Of a stretch of 64,000 nucleotides of DNA, positions 1-10,659 are shown piece by piece. Under the pieces are notes generated by a model, which was not told where the DNA came from, did not search any database, and saw only the letters and a program-made list of their open reading frames with translations. The stretch is from Micractinium sp. NFX-FRZ (taxonomy: Eukaryota > Chlorophyta > Trebouxiophyceae > Chlorellales > Chlorellaceae). The number at the start of each line of letters is the position of its first letter. Position 1 is the first letter of the stretch. The stretch is taken from contig JAPTJF010000008.1 in NCBI GenBank assembly GCA_029339195.1, forward strand, positions 1-64,000, written 5' to 3'. Position numbers and translations under genes: made by a program.

Positions 1-721
1 TCAGAGGGTCCGAAGGGCCATCTCGTTTGCCGCGCTGATGCTGGACTCGTCTGCTCTTTCGCTGGTGTCCGGGCGTCCAGCGAGACATTCGCATCCCTGC
101 GCATGCCTGCTGTGCTTGGCTGGCACAGCACATGCGATCCAGCCGTTGCGATCTTTGCTTGTGAGCTGGCTCGGCCTGCACATGCCTTCGTTGTACGATT
201 TCATCTGTATGATCAGTTCTAGTTCAGCGAAGGCATTGTCTTTTCCTAGCTTGCGGCTGCCGCCCGGGTGGCCCAGCACCGCGGTAGGGGTGCTAGCCAG
301 TGTGCATCCTTGCAATGTGGCCTAAGTGTAAACGCATGCCATTGCTCTGCTGGCTCATTCAAAAACTGTGCATGATCCAGGCACGCATGCATGCAAGGCA
401 CTCAGTGCCCTTCAAATGACTACGTGGCTGCTTGCCGGCCAGCTCTCCATGGTTCCCCTCACTCCCCAGGTAATGTTGACCATCAGCCCCTGTCAAAGAA
501 CGATATTGGCGTTTGAGGCGGTTGTATGATAGCATGGCAATGTGTGCATCCAAGAGGCACGACTTGCACGCAGGCAGCGCACATGCAGGCTGGCCGGGCA
601 TTGGGGCACTCGCGAGATGCATCAGGATTCCGTCAGGCACAGCAGGCGGGCGGCGGCATCACACAGCCCCAGCTTCAGATCCCCACTTATTTCCGCCTAG
701 TTTGCCGTTTCATCTTGCTCC
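1..721. other. Upstream region of first MGST3-like gene
   Basis: No coding region could be supported here. The last ~140 bases resemble the region just before the second MGST3-like gene (about 5700-5835): both share a purine/pyrimidine pattern ending in TTTCATCTT just before the start codon. They therefore probably belong to the same tandem duplication and contain the promoter and 5' leader. Confidence 0.5.
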
Positions 722-2469
722 ATGGCTGCTGCGATGCTGTCCTCCCGAGTCTGCGTGCAGCGGCCGGCGAGCGCGCCCCGGCGGGCAGGCCGCAGGAGCA
801 GCGTGCGCGTCAGCGCTGCATTTGTGCTGCCCGCCGAGTACGGGTGAGATCAAAGATCGCACGTAGGGCGGCCCCGCGTACGCACTGGGCCAGCATTGCT
901 GCCGCCCGCCGCCGCTGCCGCCTGGGCGCTGCTCACGGGGCCCTCCGGCTTTTACGCTGCCCTTTACAGCCCACCCCCGCCTCAATGACCTACTTGCTGT
1001 TGCTCGTGCGGTGCAGGTTTGTGATGACCTCTGTGGCCCTGGCTGCCGCCCTGTCGCAGTGGCAGGCCATCCGCGTTGGCGCGGCGCGGCGCAAGTACGG
1101 CGTCAAACTCCCGACGGTGGGTGCTTTGGGGGGCGGAGGGAGATTGCCGACTGAGCTGCGCGGCAGGCCGCAGGGCAAGTGCAGGAGGGGCAGCAGCAGG
1201 CCGGGCAGCGGGGGGCCTGCACCCGTCCTTCCCCTCGCCCTGCCCCGCCCCGCCGACTTCCCCTTCCTCTGTCACACCCTGTCTCCCACCCCAACGCGCA
1301 GATGTACGCCGAGGGCGACTCCCAGGAGGCAATGATCTTCAACTGCACGCAGCGCAGCCACCAGAACACGCTGGTGAGGCGGGGGTGGGTGGGGCATGCC
1401 ATACGTGCGTGGCGGCGCACATCAGCAGCAGCAGCAGCAGCAGCAGCGGCGGCAGCGCAGGTTCCCTAGCTTGCCAGCTCCTCCCCAAGCCGCGTGCGTC
1501 GTGGCCCCAACCTTCCCCCGAAATCTGTATGTCTCTGCTACCTTTCTTCCCCACCTGCACCCCCAGTCCCTGTTTGCCCCGCCCCCCTGCTGGCATCCCC
1601 CAACCTCGGCCCTGCCTGCCCCTTGCCTCACGTTCCCCACCCGCCCCTCGCCTCTGTGTGCCTGTGCAGGAGAACCTTCCCAACGTGGTCGCCCTGCAAA
1701 TGCTACTGGGATTCCGGTACCCTCGGGTGGCTGCGGGCCTGGGCCTGGCATGGACCCTCAGCCGCATCGTGTACACCCTGGGTGAGTGCGGGCTGCGCTG
1801 CGCCATGCTGTGCTGTGCTGTGCCGTGCTGTGCTGTGCCAGACGTCGTGTACACCCTGGGTGAGGGCGGGCAGCGTTGGGGCCGTGCACTGCCCTGCTGT
1901 GCTGCACTGTGAAGTGCCGTGTCCTGCTGTGCTGTGCCGTGGCATGTGCTGTACCAGACATGGGCTGCTGACGGCATCGGTACACATGAAGTGAGGTCCC
2001 GTGCTGTGCTGTGCTGTGATGTGCTATGGTGGGCTGGGATGGGCCTGGCATGGACTGCCGATGGGCAGTGTGCAGGCCATGAGCAGGCCAGGGGCTGGGT
2101 AGGGTGAGGCAAGGCAAGGTGTGGCTGCGCTGGGCTGTGCTGGCACTTCCTGTGACATGCCCCAGGGTGGGGGGTGGCACAGGCCTGGCGGCGCAGACGC
2201 CGTCTGATGCTCACACATTCAATCCCTCAACACACCCGCTTGCGTGCGCACCGGCAGGCCCGCAAGCAGCCCTGTATTTCGTGCCCCTGACCAGCCCCAT
2301 TTCTACCAGTCAATACAAAACAGCTCTGCCCACAACCCCCCTGCTTGCAGGCTACTCCACCGGCGAACCCGCCAAGCGCGTGCCCGGCTTTGCCAGCAGC
2401 TGGTTTGCCTACGTGGCGCTCATTCTGGCCACCGCCGCCGTGGGCGTGCGCATGGCGCTGGGTCTCTGA
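722..2469 (+). CDS. MGST3: Microsomal glutathione S-transferase 3-like (MAPEG), copy 1
   Basis: Five exons: 722-843, 1017-1116, 1302-1373, 1670-1781 and 2351-2469, giving 174 residues. MAPEG proteins are small four-helix membrane enzymes that use glutathione for conjugation or peroxide reduction. The family signature FNCTQRSHQNTLE spans the exon 3/4 junction, followed by YPRVAAGLGLAW and GYSTGEPAKR, which match animal MGST3 block by block; hydrophobic helices lie in exons 2, 4 and 5. The family's usual N-terminus corresponds to residues around EYGFV. Ahead of it sits a ~35-residue Ala/Ser/Arg-rich leader ending VRVSA, typical of a chloroplast transit peptide. Plastid location is inferred; MGST3 is normally in the ER. 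Intron 4 is long and filled with a TGCTGTGC-type repeat and partial copies of exon 4. Confidence 0.9.
1802..2060. repeat. TGCTGTGC-type satellite with partial exon-4 copies
   Basis: This stretch of intron 4 of MGST3 copy 1 consists of imperfect TGCTGTGC/TGCCGTGC units. Embedded in it are an echo of the exon 4 end with donor (1841-1880, GTGTACACCCTGGGTGAG) and a second partial copy (about 2030-2060, GGGCCTGGCATGGACTGCCG). Confidence 0.7.
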
Positions 2470-2973
2470 CGGCATCTGTTGTTGTGTGCACCTCCCGGCA
2501 CGCTGCGCGCTCCTCCTTCCCACCGGCATCGTGTGCCGACACACTGTGCTGGGTGCCCAAGGGACGTGCTGGGTGTTGGTTCGTCTGCTACTGAGCGCGC
2601 GCAGGCTGCTGTGCTGGGCACCTGATGAGGCGCAGGCATGCACTGGCATGCGCGCCAGCGCGGTGCAGGCCCGCGGTGCTCCCCACGTGGCACACCCCGC
2701 ACAGTGCCTGCCAAACTTCCTGCCACTGCCTGCCTCTGACAAGTGAAGTGACGGGGTGGCCATCTTATGTCATTGACCTGCTGCTTGCCCCCATTCTTTC
2801 AGAGTACTTGTCTCCCTTTCAACATCCGTTCCATTTAATCCTCAAGAGCGCCGAGGTGCAGCAGCGCTAGCGCGGGCGGCTGGGCCAGCAGTGTCTCGGG
2901 CCAAAGGAGGAGGGTGGTGTCCTTGCCATGGGGAGTGCCCGCGGGGTGCAGCCCCAAGCCAGGCGGGCAGGCA
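2470..2973. other. 3' flank of MGST3 copy 1
   Basis: No gene is visible. It includes the 3' UTR of copy 1. The last ~70 bases align with the region before 7937 downstream of copy 2 (shared blocks around GGTGGTGTC and GGCGGGCAGG), so this is the left flank of the insertion at 2974. Confidence 0.5.
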
Positions 2974-2995
2974 GATATGGGTAGAAAGACAGTAC
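2974..2995 (+). repeat. Left terminal inverted repeat
   Basis: 22 bp beginning GATATGGGTAG, perfect inverse of 4883-4904. Confidence 0.8.
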
Positions 2996-3196
2996 ATGTG
3001 CGTCACAGTGGCCGTTTGAGGCCTGATGCCTCTGGGAAGTGGCAGAAAGCAGCAGAGCTGTGCCCAGCTCTCCTGCTCCCCTCTCTTGGCATGTCATAAG
3101 AAGGGTTCTGACCGACCGGCGGCGGCGGCGGCCCGCTGGTTGGGTCCAAACCCCCAAAACGTGGCGTGACGTGAGGCCTGACGGAGCAGCAGCAGC

Positions 3197-4324
3197 ATGC
3201 ATTGGCAGCAAGAGGTGGGGGGCAGCAACAACAGCCTGGGACCCGAAACCCGACGTTCCCATCCTGCATTCAATACAGCCCATCCAACCTCCCCCCTCCT
3301 GCTGGCGCAGGTGGAGAAGGCGAACGCTGACTGGGTGGAGAAGAAGCGCAGCAAGCTGCCAGGCCAGAACTTCTATGTGGAGGTGCCGGAGCATGAGGTG
3401 GATCTGCTGGAGGTGAAGCGGGCGCGCCCCATCAGCGGCGGCGTGCGCATCTGGCACATGGTGGTGGCCACCCCCAGCCAGCCATTGGGCACTCTGCTGG
3501 TGCGGGAGCTGGGCTGCACCTGCAGCGGCTGCCTGCAACAGAACGGCACTTGCAGCAACAGCAGCTACCTGCCACCGATGCGCAAGCTTGTGGTCAGGGA
3601 GGAGCCTGACAGCCGGCTGAGCCGGGCAGCAGCGGCAGCAGCAGAGGTGGCCGAGGCAGCGGCTGAGCTGGGAGACGACCCAGCTCTCTTGGCACGCTCG
3701 CAGCGGGCAGATGAGCTCGCCAGCAACCTGCTGCGGGGTTCAGTGGTGGCCTTCCAGGACCCAGATCCCCGCGGCCCCTGCTTCAGCCTGGCAAAGGTGC
3801 TGACGCCGCTGCACACAGCAGAGGCGGCCAGCCAGGACCCTGTGTTCCAGGGCCTGCGGATCGAGGCGGGCTGGCAAGTGGTGGAGGTGGCGCACTTTGA
3901 CAGGTGCGTGCAGGGTGCTGCTGTTGCTGCTGCTAGGAACAAGTATCTGCGGAGCGGGCTGTAAACAGGCTGCTGCTGCACCTGGGCGGGTATGGTGCTG
4001 CTCCAGCAGGAGAGGTAGCTGAAGCATTCCTGTGTTGTGAGAAGGCCACTTTCTGCCCCGGGATGGGCTTTCCTCTTTGCTGAGTGGACACCACATGTGT
4101 TGCTGTGCAGGTTCCGTAGCAGCGACAGCGGCCTGACTTTCAAGCTGCGCCCCTCCCAGCACTCCCTGGTGCCGCACCACTGGATCAAGGCGGCCAATGT
4201 CGAGCTGCAGAGCCTGCCAAAGGGCATGTTCACGCTCAGCACGGCGCTGGCATCGGAGCTGGCTGATGCCGTTGTCTCCAGCTCTGACGACTCTGGCAGC
4301 GATGAGCCTGCTGCAGCAGAGTGA
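3197..4324 (+). CDS. Cysteine-cluster protein inside the TIR-bounded element
   Basis: Function not recognised. Two exons, 3197-3903 and 4111-4324 (306 residues if the ATG at 3197 is used). The bases before 3311 look like a pyrimidine-rich intron end (CTGGCGCAG), so the true first exon may begin at 3311 with an unseen upstream exon. The middle contains VRELGCTCSGC followed by C six residues later (C-x-C-x2-C-x6-C), preceded by a block around ISGGVRIWHMVVA. An Ala-rich helix follows, then a Ser/Asp/Glu-rich C-terminus. Similar Cys-rich tails occur near the ends of some eukaryotic transposon proteins, but this comparison is from memory and weak. Location between the TIRs suggests it belongs to the element. 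Confidence 0.5.
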
Positions 4325-4882
4325 TTCTGTCACGTCTTACCAGCAGCTAAGGCTTGCGGCAGGGCAGACAGCTTCACTGCAGCGGCTTCTGCAGCCCAGC
4401 AGCAGGCCGGCGGCAGGCGGCAGACGGTGCCGCCTGCCGCCCGCCCGCCAACCCCTCTAGAGCGGCGCTGGGCCATCGGCGCCGCGCACCCATTTGTTAT
4501 TTGACTTGTTTTGACCGCTGAGAGCGCTAGCCGGCGCATCGCAGACGTGTGCTCGCGGGGCGACCACTCGCTCGGACACGTGGTCGCGAGCTGGGTGCGC
4601 GGCCACCGCCTGCCCACTGCGGCCCTGGCGTGCCTCGGGGCGTGATTGTGTTGCATGCTAGTTCCGTTTGGTAGCGGAAACCAGCCCGCCAGTGCATACT
4701 CTGTGATCCCCCGATCCCCATGTGTTTGCTCTGTGCGCCCTGCGCCAACTGCTCCGCTAAAAGTCTGTGTTTAAGTGCTACGGTGGGCGAGGAGGGGAAG
4801 ATCCGGCGAGAAACAACGAAACAAAGCCACAGAACCGCCAGATGCAGCTCACAAGCCAAGGAATGGCCACATGTTGGTCACA

Positions 4883-4904
4883 GTACTGTCTTTCTACCCA
4901 TATC
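4883..4904 (-). repeat. Right terminal inverted repeat
   Basis: 22 bp ending CTACCCATATC, perfect inverse of 2974-2995. Confidence 0.8.
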
Positions 4905-5835
4905 AAGTGGGGGCGGGCATGAGAGCCCAGAGCCACGGTAACTCGAAAGAGATGCTATGAGGGGAGTCGGGAGAGGGGGGAGGCAGCGTTGGGGGTTCAA
5001 GCAGTGCTGGTCAGCGCGGGGTGCAGCGACAGTGAGGAGTTGCATTTTTTCAAGTCGTGGGTCAAAGGGCGGGCAGGGCTGGCGCATGCCGTCAGCGCCT
5101 TGTGCCTGGAGTGCGGAAGGGGTTCGGACGCTCGGATGCTGGCCGGGTAGGCCTACCTTCAACTGGGCTGCAGCAGGACAAAGTCGCATGTTGAAGCGCC
5201 ATGCCTGGTGTGCACGGCGCCCTCGGCAGCACTGGTGGTAATGCTACACCTGCCAGTGCGCTGGTAGGGCAGCATATGAACCACATCTATTCGCATATAT
5301 TGACAGGTGGCATGCTTCTCACTTCACCAGTGCTTCCCGTGTCACATGTGCTGCGCCCAGTGAACGGTGGAGAGGATAGCAGGCCAGCAGCCAGCGCCAC
5401 GATGCGCCCTCAATCGTGATGCATTACTCTGTTGGATCACTCGGACCTCGATCCGACGTGTTTGCATGCTTTCGGGGTAATGAGAGAGAAAAGTACCATT
5501 TGGAACTGCGCTGTGTCGGCCAGTCACCCAGCAGTCGGCGTCAGACATACGCACTGCATGGCATGCCCGGCTGCGCCATGCTACCAATGTGCTGCTGAGC
5601 GATAGAAAGAGTCGACGGTGACGGTGTTGCATCGCTTCCAGCTGTAAATATATCTGTGAATATATGTTGACGCAACACCTTGCACACACACCGCAGCTTT
5701 TGGCAGGCTGGCCTGCATGGCGGCGCATGCGGTGCGGCAGGCACATCAGGCGGGCGAGCGGCACTAACAGGCGGGCACCGGCGTCACAGCTTCAGCTTCC
5801 ACGCATTTCCCGCCGACTTTGTTTCATCTTTCACC
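4905..5835. other. Duplicated 3' flank of copy 1 and promoter of copy 2
   Basis: No gene is supported. About 4905-5080 aligns with 7939-8110 downstream of copy 2 (shared GGGGAGTCGGGAGAGGG and AGCAGTGCTGGTCAG), marking the tandem duplication. The last ~130 bases before 5836 resemble the leader of copy 1. An A/T-rich patch (TAAATATATCTGTGAATATA, about 5645-5664) is unusual for this GC-rich window and may belong to the copy 2 promoter. Confidence 0.5.
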
Positions 5836-7542
5836 ATGGCGGCTGCGCTGTCTTCCCGAGTCTGTGTGCAGAGGCCGGCGAGCGCTCCCCGGCGGGCAGG
5901 CCGCAGGTGCAGCGTGCGCGTCAGCGCTCTAGCTATCCCTGACGATTACGGGTGAGTTCAAAGAAGTTGCAGGTCGGGTGGCCCGTTGGTACATTGGTCC
6001 TGAGAAGCTGCTGCCGCCGCCACCGCTGCCGCCAGCGCGTGCAGCATCTGCAGGCCCCACCACCCTCTGCACACTGCCCTGTCCCGAAACACCTGTTACC
6101 TGCGCCGCGATCTGGGAGCCAGCCGTCATGTCCCTGGTGCACCATCCGGAGCGCTGGAGTGTGACAACACCCTCCCCCTGCCACCCTGTCTGTCGGTCGG
6201 TGCGTGCGGCGCAGGCTTGTGATGGTGTCTGTGGCCGTGGCCGCCGGCATGTCGCAGTGGCAGGCCATCCAAGTGGCCCTGGCGCGCCGCAAGTATGATG
6301 TGCAGTATCCCAAGGTGGGTGCCTGTGGGTGCTGGTGCAGGGTGGAGGAGCTGTGCAGAAAGCAGCAGGGCAACAGGGGCAGCAGCACCTGGCTAGTGCT
6401 GCAGACGCCTCGCCAGGCCCGCCCCGCCCCGCCCCATCCCCGCCCCGTCCTCCGACCCCCTGCTCCCCCCATCCCTTCTGTTCGCCTTCCCCGCACCCTA
6501 ACTCAACGACGTATGCGGAAGGTGGGAAGCAGTGACCTTCAGCTGCCGGTTCACCTTTGCCTGCCCCTCCCACCAATGACCACTCCGCTCTGTGCCTGGT
6601 GGGTCCAATGCAGATGTACGCCGAGGGGAACTCTGAGGAGGCGATGATTTTCAACTGCACGCAGCGCAGCCACCAGAACACGCTGGTGAGGCGTGGGCGG
6701 CTGTGTGGAACGTGTTGCGTGCCTGGAGGCGCCCCAACAGCAGCACCACCAACAGCAGCTGCAGCAGCACAGGCTTCCCTGGCTCGCCAGCTCCTCCCCA
6801 AAAGCTGCGATGCTTGCCCTGCCTGCTGGCCCCACGCCTGCCCTGCCCCCTGCCTCACACCTGCCCTCCTTTGCCAACATGCGGCAGGACAGACGCTCCA
6901 ACATACGTGCCTCCCTCCCTCCCAGTCCTCTGCCTTGCCTCTTTCCCCTGACCCTCTCTTCTCCATGCCTGTGCAGGAGACGCTTGCCAACGTGCTCGCC
7001 CTGCAAATGCTGCTGGGCCTGCAGTACCCTCGGGTGGCTGCGGGCCTGGGCCTGGTGTGGACCACCGGCCGCATCGTGTACACCCTTGGTAAGAGCGGGC
7101 AGCGTTGAGCTGTGCCGTGCTGTGCTGTGCTGTGCCAGGCATTGTGTGCACCCTGGGTAGGGGCGCAGCACGTTGGGTTGTTTACTGCCCTGCTGTAATG
7201 CTGTGCTGTGCTGTGCTGTGCTGTGCTGGGCCCGGCATGGACCGCCGGCCGGATTGGTTGCGTCCTTGTGCGGGCCTTGGGCCGGGGTGGGCGGTGCTCA
7301 GCATGCGCGGCATGCGTGACCGTCCCATGCCCACAGCCGGCCCTCCCATGCCCACCGCTTCCGCCCCGCCTCACGCCCGTTAAAATGCGCATCCAAGCGC
7401 TCCCGTCCAACCCCTGCTTGCAGGCTACTCCACCGGTGACCCCGCCAAGCGCGCCCCCGGCGGCGTCAGCAGCGGCCTCGCCTACGTGGCGCTCATCCTC
7501 GCCACCGCTGCCGTGGGCGCGCGCACCGCGCTGGGCGCCTAA
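5836..7542 (+). CDS. MGST3: Microsomal glutathione S-transferase 3-like (MAPEG), copy 2
   Basis: Five exons: 5836-5951, 6215-6314, 6614-6685, 6977-7088 and 7424-7542 (172 residues). Intron positions and phases are identical to copy 1, and exons 2-5 have exactly the same lengths, so the genes are direct tandem duplicates. Exon 3 again carries FNCTQRSHQNTL and exon 4 starts with the E of the signature. The leader (MAAALSSRVCVQRPASAPRR, then VRVSA) also looks plastid-targeting. Substitutions such as VVALQMLLGF to VLALQMLLGL are conservative, arguing that both copies are functional. A degraded extra copy of exon 3 lies just upstream of it (about 6500-6550) and partial exon 4 copies follow exon 4. 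Confidence 0.9.
7104..7265. repeat. TGCTGTGC satellite and exon-4 echoes in copy 2
   Basis: Intron 4 of MGST3 copy 2 holds TGCTGTGC units plus partial copies of exon 4 at about 7138-7160 (GTGTGCACCCTGGGTAG) and 7226-7262 (GGCATGGACCGCCGGCC). The layout matches copy 1, so the amplification predates the gene duplication. Confidence 0.65.
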
Positions 7543-9621
7543 GGCCTGGCGCAGCCCGGCAGCAGGCGGCAGCCTCCAGCGGCCGGCTAGGGATCGGCAC
7601 ACCTGTGTTGCGCTGGCTCTGGCCATCGGCACAGATGGAGTGGTGCACCCACGCTGAGTGCTGAGCACAGGCGGCCCTTGGCGTGCCGGCGCCTTCCTTG
7701 TTCGACACGGCGTCTCCTGCTGCCTCGTGTCCTTTCTCCCGCTGCCTCCCTCTATTCTTCTTCTGAGCCATTCATTCCCATTCATTGCCGAAGCAGAGTG
7801 TTCTCGCCGAAGCAGAGTGTTACAACAAGCGGTCCTGCGGCACGCGCCTGTGCAGTGTGGGCGCAGGCAAGGCAAGGGAGGGGGTAGTGTCATATGCCCA
7901 CAGAACGCCAGCGAGAGCCGGGCAGGCGGGGCAGACCAAGCGGGTGGGGGAGCACCCAGAGCCAAGGTGTTGTGATACAAATGAGGCGATCAAGAGTACA
8001 GGAGTGAAGGGGAGTCGGGAGAGGGTAGGAGGTAGCGGTAGGGGTCGAGCAGTGCTGGTCAGTGCATGTTGCAGCAGAGTGATGGGATGCATTCAAGTGG
8101 GTGTGGGGCCAACGTTGGGCTTGCAGGCCAGGTGGGGACGCAGCCGGAAGCCTGGCCACGGCGAAAACTTGGGGATTCCTCGGACACTTGGGGCTGGAGG
8201 CGTTTCGAAAACGAGGAACTGGAACGTGAGGAAGTGATCTGCGGCGGGATGGGGCCAGGGGCAGGGACAGCGTGGTCAGACAGAGAACCAGTGGGGACAA
8301 AAGGAGTATTGGATACAAGAAGGGCGGCGGAGGGAGGGAGCGTGTCAGGAAGGTTGCAACTCGTCAATGAAAGTTCTCAGTAGGAATCCGACTTGTGCGT
8401 TGGGTTCATCTCTCACGCCCGTTGTAGAGGAGGGGGCAGCGGCAGCAGCAGTGGCAAAGGAAGCACAAGGCACCAACAGGTGTGTGCAGCTGGGCATGCA
8501 GGCACGCTGCTCGACAGCCCCAGGCGCAGTCAGGCACGTGTGAGGGCCTGAGCAGTGGGTAGCAGGAATGTACCCTGTGGGGGCTAGGTGTCTTCACGGC
8601 AGCAGCAATGGCAATGGCAGCAGCAGCAGCAGAGGCAGCAGCAGAGGCAGTGCAGCAGAGCAGGGCAGGAGCAGCACGTGCATGGGAGCGGGGAGGCGTG
8701 AGAAGGGCGGGGCGGCGGGGTCGGTTCTCAGACATCCAAGGAAGGTGAGCCGCAGCAGCTCTCAATCCCGGCGAAAGGAGAAAGCTCTAGAGCGGGCACT
8801 GCGAATGTTGTTTGAGAAACGCCCAGTTTGGAATTCTCGATCATTGAACGGACCGCCGGCAGCCAAGAGTGCAACCAGCAGAGGGTGCAGCCAACAGATG
8901 GCACGGCATGCAGCAGCACCAACAACAGCAGCGACATGGCACACGATGGCAGCAGCAGCAAGCACAGGCAGCAACATCAAGCACACCTGGTAGTGCTACT
9001 GTGGTGGCATGCGTAGACGGCTGTGCGCGTGTCGCAGACCGAGCCTGCAGGCAGGGTGCCAAGGGAGGGCAGCGGGGTGGGTGAGCGCATTGGGGAATGG
9101 GTTGTCGTCACAAGTGCAGCAACACATACGGGATGAGAGCATGCAGACAGGTGCAAGCAGGCGCTTTCATGCTTCCTTCTTTTGCCTCAGGACAGCGGGG
9201 ATGTTTGTCAGCACAGGACCTAGTCCTCTGTCCTGTTGAGTTTGAATATTTGTGTCATCGTCACTGGCAAGGAGGAAAGCGCGCTGGCAGCACGGGGTGC
9301 CGATGCAGGCAGCGGCGGCGGGCAGGCGGCGCAAGCAGGCGGGAGGCAGATGGTGCGGTGCATGGCGGCGCAAGTGCAGGGTGAAGGTGTGTGCAGGCAG
9401 CGGGGTTGGGAGGCGTCAGATAGAGCTAATAGGTCAACAGGGGGCACCGGCCTTGTGGTGCCGTCTGACAGGGATAACTAAAAAGTCGATCATCCTTCGC
9501 CGGTCCCTTCGCAGTGCAGCATGGCAGCGGCAGCAGGATGATGGCAGGCAGCGGATGCAGCTGGCAGGCTGATGAAGGGCGGCAGCAGCAGCGACACCGG
9601 CAGCAGCACCCACCTGAAGCG
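7543..9621. other. Intergenic region between MGST3 copy 2 and bS6m
   Basis: I see no supportable gene. It begins with the 3' UTR of copy 2 and a segment duplicated from 4905-5080. The interval 8580-9000 is rich in CAG/CAA trinucleotides that open several frames on both strands without protein-like composition. The end holds the 3' UTR of bS6m. Confidence 0.5.
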
Positions 9622-10283
9622 TCACTGCGCGCGCCGAGCTGCCGCCGCTGCCGCGCGCTGCTGCTTCTCGACGCTAGCCGCGACAGCCTCAGCGGCGCGG
9701 GAGACAGCATAAGGCGTGGGCAGCGGGTTGTATGGCCGCCGCTTGAGCACAGCCCAGCGCAGCATGCGCTCGTCAACTCGGAGCGTGTGGTCCAGCTCAG
9801 CAAGGGTCTTTGGGGCGGCAGCAAAGTTCATCTGCCACATGTTGGCCTGCGGGCAAGAGGGGGGGCGGAGTCAGGAGGGGAGGGGGGTGAGCAGGCGGCT
9901 ACGACAACGGGCAGGGGCGGGAGGCGGCGCTGGCGGCGGCAGAGCACTGGCGGCGGCAATTCGCCGAACGAGCCTCAGGGAGGCTGGAATGTCTAGGTGG
10001 TGAGGCAGAGCGAATTCTGCTGTGTAGCTGCACACAACACACCCCAAAAAGGGCTCTAAGAAGCCACAGCCCAACACAGACAGTGCATGCCGGCGCTCAC
10101 CTCGCTGTAGCGGGCCCCTGGCTGCCGGATATCGTAGGCCAGGCGGCGCTGACCGTAGGACTTGATGTCAGTGACCACGCCGCCCTGCTCCATCACTTGC
10201 TTGCCGACGACGCGCATGATGTCGGCCAGCGCCTGCTTGGCCAAGCGCGGCTTGGCCACAACAAAGAGCTCGTAGAGGGGCAT
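9622..10283 (-). CDS. MRPS6: Mitochondrial small-subunit ribosomal protein bS6m
   Basis: Two exons on the minus strand, 10283-10101 and 9846-9622, giving 135 residues. bS6 binds 16S-type rRNA with bS18 in the small-subunit platform. The start MPLYELFVVAKP, the stretch GVVTDIKSYGQRRLAYDIR and the later VDERMLRWAVLKRRPYNP follow the bacterial/mitochondrial S6 fold (beta-alpha-beta ferredoxin-like). The protein begins at the family's own N-terminus with no leader, which fits mitochondrial bS6m of plants and animals rather than a plastid form. The Ala/Arg/Gln-rich tail (about 25 residues) is an extension. The organelle assignment is inferred. Confidence 0.85.
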
Positions 10284-10659
10284 CGCTGGCAGGCGGCAAG
10301 GGGAAAGGCTCAGGGTTGGGGTTGAGCGAGGGTGTGCAGAGTTGCACGGCGGCTGATGGGGCCTGCCAGCGTGCTCGCTATTGAAACGTAAGACAAAGAA
10401 TGCAGGGGAAGGACTGATGGGCGAGCTTTGTGGCCGCAAGCTCCCAGGGATGGCGCAGCACGACAGCACGTTGCATGGGCGCTGGGACTGGGTCTTGGCT
10501 CCCTTGCCACATTCAGCAATCGCCAGGCGTGTCGGACTGCTGTGCCCAACCCGATTCCAGCCCTTGCCCCACCTGGCTGCCCCTTCTCTCGTCACGGATC
10601 GCTGCTGGGGTCCTGGGTGCTCGACAACGCGGCCCCACTTGCCTTGTGGTGGCGCAGAG
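10284..10659. promoter_or_regulatory. Shared divergent promoter region
   Basis: 376 bases separate the start codons of bS6m (minus) and the hypothetical gene at 10660 (plus), so the promoters must overlap here. No clear TATA box is visible. Confidence 0.4.

Larger units (their letters stand above)
2974..4904. mobile_element. Putative DNA transposon with terminal inverted repeats (1931 bp)
   Basis: The interval starts with GATATGGGTAGAAAGACAGT and ends with its reverse complement. The perfect arms are 22 bp and a further ~20 bp match imperfectly, including GTGGCC(G/A)TT. The sequences flanking it on both sides align with one continuous stretch downstream of MGST3 copy 2 (about 7880-8040), which acts as an empty-site paralogue. 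That makes an insertion after the gene duplication the simplest reading. No clear target-site duplication is visible. Inside is an ORF with a CxC-CxxC cysteine cluster (3197-4324) and no recognisable complete transposase, so the element may be non-autonomous or decayed. Confidence 0.65.

Noticed and set aside
5929..7980. 683-codon minus-strand open frame over MGST3 copy 2
   Set aside because: Antisense of the spliced MGST3 gene and its satellites; no conserved protein content.
8568..8993. 141-codon open frame rich in Ser/Gly
   Set aside because: It arises from CAG/GCA repeats, opens in several frames, and shows no protein-like block or splice structure.
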